Positions 61,379-64,000 of a stretch of 64,000 bases of DNA are shown here, one piece after another. This stretch comes from Clostridium facile. GTDB lineage: Bacteria > Bacillota > Clostridia > Oscillospirales > Ruminococcaceae. Made by a program: the position numbers and the translations under genes. The first letter of the stretch is position 1. Every line of letters begins with the position of its first letter. Location: NCBI RefSeq assembly GCF_014297275.1, contig NZ_JACOQK010000001.1:248001-312000 (forward strand). Direction: 5' to 3'. The notes under the pieces were generated by a model that did not search any database, was not told where the DNA came from, and was given only the letters and a program-made list of their open reading frames with translations.

Positions 61379-64000
61379 TTGAACTCAAAATTTGTAAAAA
61401 AGTTGGCGGCATGCATTGTTGCATCCTGTTTAATGGCAACGGTTGCGGTACCAACTGTTGCAAACGCAGCAGGTGCCAACTACAGTGTTGCGCTAACCAG
61501 CATTGTGGATACTACCACCAACTACCGTGAAAATCCAATTGGGATTGATACGGATTCCCTGCGTTTTGGCTGGAGAATGGAATCCAACCTGATTGGTCAG
61601 CAACAGGCTGCATATGAAATCAACCTTTATAAAGCTAGTGATAGCTCCAAAGCAATTTGGACAACCGGTAAAGTAGACGATGGCGTTTCTACTGGGATTC
61701 TCTATAACGGAGAACCGTTAGATGCCGCTACAGGCTACAATTGGGTGGTAACTGTTTGGGACGAACAAGGTAAAACATATGTTTCTGACCCAGCTTATTT
61801 TGAAACAGGTGTTACCAATGAACAGGATTGGAATGCCGCAGAGTTTATCCAACTTCCAGTAAGTTCCGCAGCACCTATTTTTCGCACAGAGCAAACAGTG
61901 GATGGTACTGTAGACTCCGCCCGTTTGTATATTACTGCGATTGGTGTGTATGAAGCATACATCAATGGAGAACAAGTAGGGAAAATAAATAAAGATGGAA
62001 CCACTACATACCACCATATGAACCCTGGTTATGGAAATGGGACTACCACGATTGGATATGAAACCTATGATGTTACCTCGTATTTAAACGATGATGCTCC
62101 ATTCGCACTTTCTATTTTGGCTGGCACTGGTTGGAACGATGGAAAAGGCGATGGCGCTATGGGAAGCACTTCTGGACAGCCAGCAGTAAAAGCCATGATG
62201 GTAATCAATTATACCGATAAAGATGGCAACCAGCAACAGAAAAAAATTGTTACCAATACAGAGGATTGGAAAGGGACATTGGATGGCCCGATTACTGTAA
62301 ACGGCGTTTTTTATGGGGAAGATTATGACGCTCGTAAAGAAGCAGCTTTAGGAGATTATAAAAATGTGGGTTACGATGATAGTAACTGGCTTTCTTCCGG
62401 TTCTAAAGAACAGACAGATAGCCATATTCTCACGAATACATTTGCTCCTGTAACTACCAAACACCTCCGCCTTTCAGTTTCAGAAACCGGCCCAGCAACC
62501 AGCAACGATAAAGAAAACCGTTTGCAGATTATGGAACTGGAAGCCCTGGATACTACAGGCAACAATGTTGTAAAAGGCAAGCTTGCAATAGTGAGCAGCA
62601 ACCAGGAAGTAGGGGATCAATGGAATGTCGCCAATATGACAGATGGTGACGATGGAACTAAAACAGACTATGGTTATACTTCCGCTATCCTCGGAACAGA
62701 AGGATTGGAATCCTTCCATTCAGATCCACCTTTAACAGTGGATTTTACCTTTGATCAACCAACTGAATTGGCAAGTTTAAAACTGTATTGCCGTACTGGT
62801 ATTGCCTCTGTTACCAACGGGGTTTGTCCAAACTACGCTAAGGTTTACTCCATCCAGGTTTCAGATGATGGGCAAAGTTGGAAAGATGTTGTAACAGATT
62901 ACGATGCTGGCCGTGTAGAGAATTCTTTCTTGCAAACAACTGGCATTACTACAACAGAATATCCTGGGCAAATTGTTGCCAGCCGCGGTGATTCTGGACA
63001 AATTGTAGATGCGTTTGAGCATCAGCCAATTTCTGCTACCTTGTATACAGGAGAAGCAGCTGAGTCTCAATACGAAGGTGGGGAAATTGCAGTAGATAAC
63101 TATTATGCATATCAACTTTCTGAGGATGAACTGTATCAGAATGGTTTTGTACAGGTGCCAGAAGGACAACCAATTTTTGAAAATGGCATTACCCTGAAAA
63201 AAGGTCAGACCATGATTGTGAATATTGGACAGAATATGACTGCGATTCCTGAAATCAGCTTCCAGTCTGTTCCAGGAGCAACTGTAAGCATGAAGTTTGC
63301 GGAAATGCTCAATGACGGCAGTTCTGTGGGAAATGGAGCTTTCCAGGCAAATGGTCCAAAAGGTTCCTTATATACCAAGAGTTTGCGTTCCGCACGCTCA
63401 GAAGCACATTATACCTTTGCCACCAATGCGATAGAAACTTATCAGACCAAGATGTCTTTCTTCGGTTACCAGTATGTCCAAATTACCGCAACGGAGGATG
63501 TAACCATTTATTCCATGCGTTCCAGAGCACTTTCTTCGGTTAGTGAACAAACTGGACATATTACAACTAATAACGAAGACGTTAACCGCCTATTCTTAAA
63601 CGCTTTATATGGACAGTTGAGCAACTACTTCACCATCCCAACTGACTGCCCACAACGTGATGAAAGAAAAGGTTGGACAGGGGATGCTCAAGTATTTGCT
63701 CAAACTGGTATCTACAATTTTGATGCCGCATCTTTTATGATTGGTTATCAAGATATGCTTTCTGAACTCACAATGAAGCAAGGATATCCTGGTGCGGTTA
63801 CCTCCCAATGGGAATGGTTTAACCATTGGGCTTCTGGATGGAGTGATATCCAGGTGATTTATCCATGGATACTGTATCAGCAAACAGGTGACCGTTCTAT
63901 TTTAGAAACCAATTGGGAAGAAATGAACCACTATATGGATTGGTTGAAAAATAATGAAAGAGCTGCCTATCAGGCACCGGCTATCCAGAGAAATGGCTTT
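61379..64000 (+). CDS. Secreted GH78 alpha-L-rhamnosidase (3' end outside window)
   Basis: 874 codons are visible from TTG 61379 (GGAGGAGAGG upstream), with no stop before the window edge. A signal peptide (about 1-35, ending ANAAG) is followed by the GH78 N-terminal domains, opening like the protein at 12.5 kb (TTNYRENPIGIDTDSLRFGWRM). A lectin-like domain with VYEAYINGEQVG follows, then a ~190-residue insertion (about 335-515) resembling an F5/8-type (discoidin-like) sugar-binding domain. The catalytic start has the signature TDCPQRDERKGWTGDAQVFAQ near residue 756. It should release terminal L-rhamnose from plant polysaccharide or glycosides. Its promoter region (61024-61378) also serves the divergent AraC gene; a TGA-TATACT extended -10 is seen at 61128-61136. 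Confidence 0.88.
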   Translation, partial: MNSKFVKKLAACIVASCLMATVAVPTVANAAGANYSVALTSIVDTTTNYRENPIGIDTDSLRFGWRMESNLIGQQQAAYEINLYKASDSSKAIWTTGKVDDGVSTGILYNGEPLDAATGYNWVVTVWDEQGKTYVSDPAYFETGVTNEQDWNAAEFIQLPVSSAAPIFRTEQTVDGTVDSARLYITAIGVYEAYINGEQVGKINKDGTTTYHHMNPGYGNGTTTIGYETYDVTSYLNDDAPFALSILAGTGWNDGKGDGAMGSTSGQPAVKAMMVINYTDKDGNQQQKKIVTNTEDWKGTLDGPITVNGVFYGEDYDARKEAALGDYKNVGYDDSNWLSSGSKEQTDSHILTNTFAPVTTKHLRLSVSETGPATSNDKENRLQIMELEALDTTGNNVVKGKLAIVSSNQEVGDQWNVANMTDGDDGTKTDYGYTSAILGTEGLESFHSDPPLTVDFTFDQPTELASLKLYCRTGIASVTNGVCPNYAKVYSIQVSDDGQSWKDVVTDYDAGRVENSFLQTTGITTTEYPGQIVASRGDSGQIVDAFEHQPISATLYTGEAAESQYEGGEIAVDNYYAYQLSEDELYQNGFVQVPEGQPIFENGITLKKGQTMIVNIGQNMTAIPEISFQSVPGATVSMKFAEMLNDGSSVGNGAFQANGPKGSLYTKSLRSARSEAHYTFATNAIETYQTKMSFFGYQYVQITATEDVTIYSMRSRALSSVSEQTGHITTNNEDVNRLFLNALYGQLSNYFTIPTDCPQRDERKGWTGDAQVFAQTGIYNFDAASFMIGYQDMLSELTMKQGYPGAVTSQWEWFNHWASGWSDIQVIYPWILYQQTGDRSILETNWEEMNHYMDWLKNNERAAYQAPAIQRNGF

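Overview
The window looks like the chromosome of a low-GC, endospore-forming, anaerobic Firmicute (class Clostridia, plausibly a gut Ruminococcaceae/Oscillospiraceae relative). The case rests on a cotJA-cotJB-cotJC spore coat operon and spoIIID, an [FeFe]-hydrogenase, an IspH-ribosomal protein S1 fusion gene, T-box/TPP/THF RNA regulators, strong SD sequences, frequent TTG starts, and cell-wall-anchored plant-glycan hydrolases. No rRNA or tRNA gene was seen. Taxonomy is inference; no search was run.

Layout. 0-5 kb: the 3' part of an ABC/FtsX permease, a small K+ channel, and feoAB ferrous iron uptake. 5-9.4 kb (minus): an [FeFe]-hydrogenase catalytic subunit behind a NuoF/GltD-like flavoprotein, then a small DUF1858 protein. 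9.5-12 kb: T-box-controlled leuA and a Cdd1-type HhH protein. 12.5-16.5 kb (minus): a 1302-residue surface GH78 alpha-L-rhamnosidase. 16.8-22 kb (minus): ilvD with its own operator-like promoter, then the overlapping operon aroB-aroA-aroC. 22-30 kb (plus): a DivIVA-like coiled coil, a lone fumarase-type beta subunit, a MurR/RpiR regulator, and the housekeeping run yhiN-like/cmk/plsC/ispH-rpsA.

30.6-37.5 kb: one 2261-residue surface protein built around a GH3 glycosidase whose two core domains are in permuted order (C-terminal domain first). 37.5-41.6 kb: THF riboswitch-folT, cotJABC, TPP riboswitch-thiT (minus), nth (minus). 42-44.7 kb: a thioredoxin-reductase-like protein, a GNAT enzyme, and a four-repeat CRISPR-like remnant without cas genes. 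44.7-54.5 kb: an HSL-type hydrolase, an unknown lipoprotein, a solo N6-adenine methyltransferase fused to a specificity domain, a ZIP transporter, ferritin, GNAT, a VanY-type carboxypeptidase, a MATE transporter, spoIIID and a DeoR regulator. 54.5-55.2 kb: an IS200-type element with an internally deleted transposase.

55.4-64 kb: a glycan locus with a frameshifted AraC regulator, a GH106-like rhamnosidase with an LPXTG-type anchor, a second AraC regulator (minus) and a divergent secreted GH78 rhamnosidase that runs off the window. With the GH78 at 12.5 kb and the GH3 at 30.7 kb, this suggests cell-surface degradation of rhamnose-containing plant polysaccharide or glycosides.

Most interesting points: the permuted GH3 megaprotein; a C-terminal stalk and atypical AAKTGD sorting signal shared by two enzymes in inverted orientation 24 kb apart; the AraC frameshift at an A7 run; the orphan CRISPR remnant; the nuclease-less M-S methyltransferase; and several palindrome-bearing promoters (ilvD, ferritin, DeoR, GH78) and a hairpin leader (MATE).
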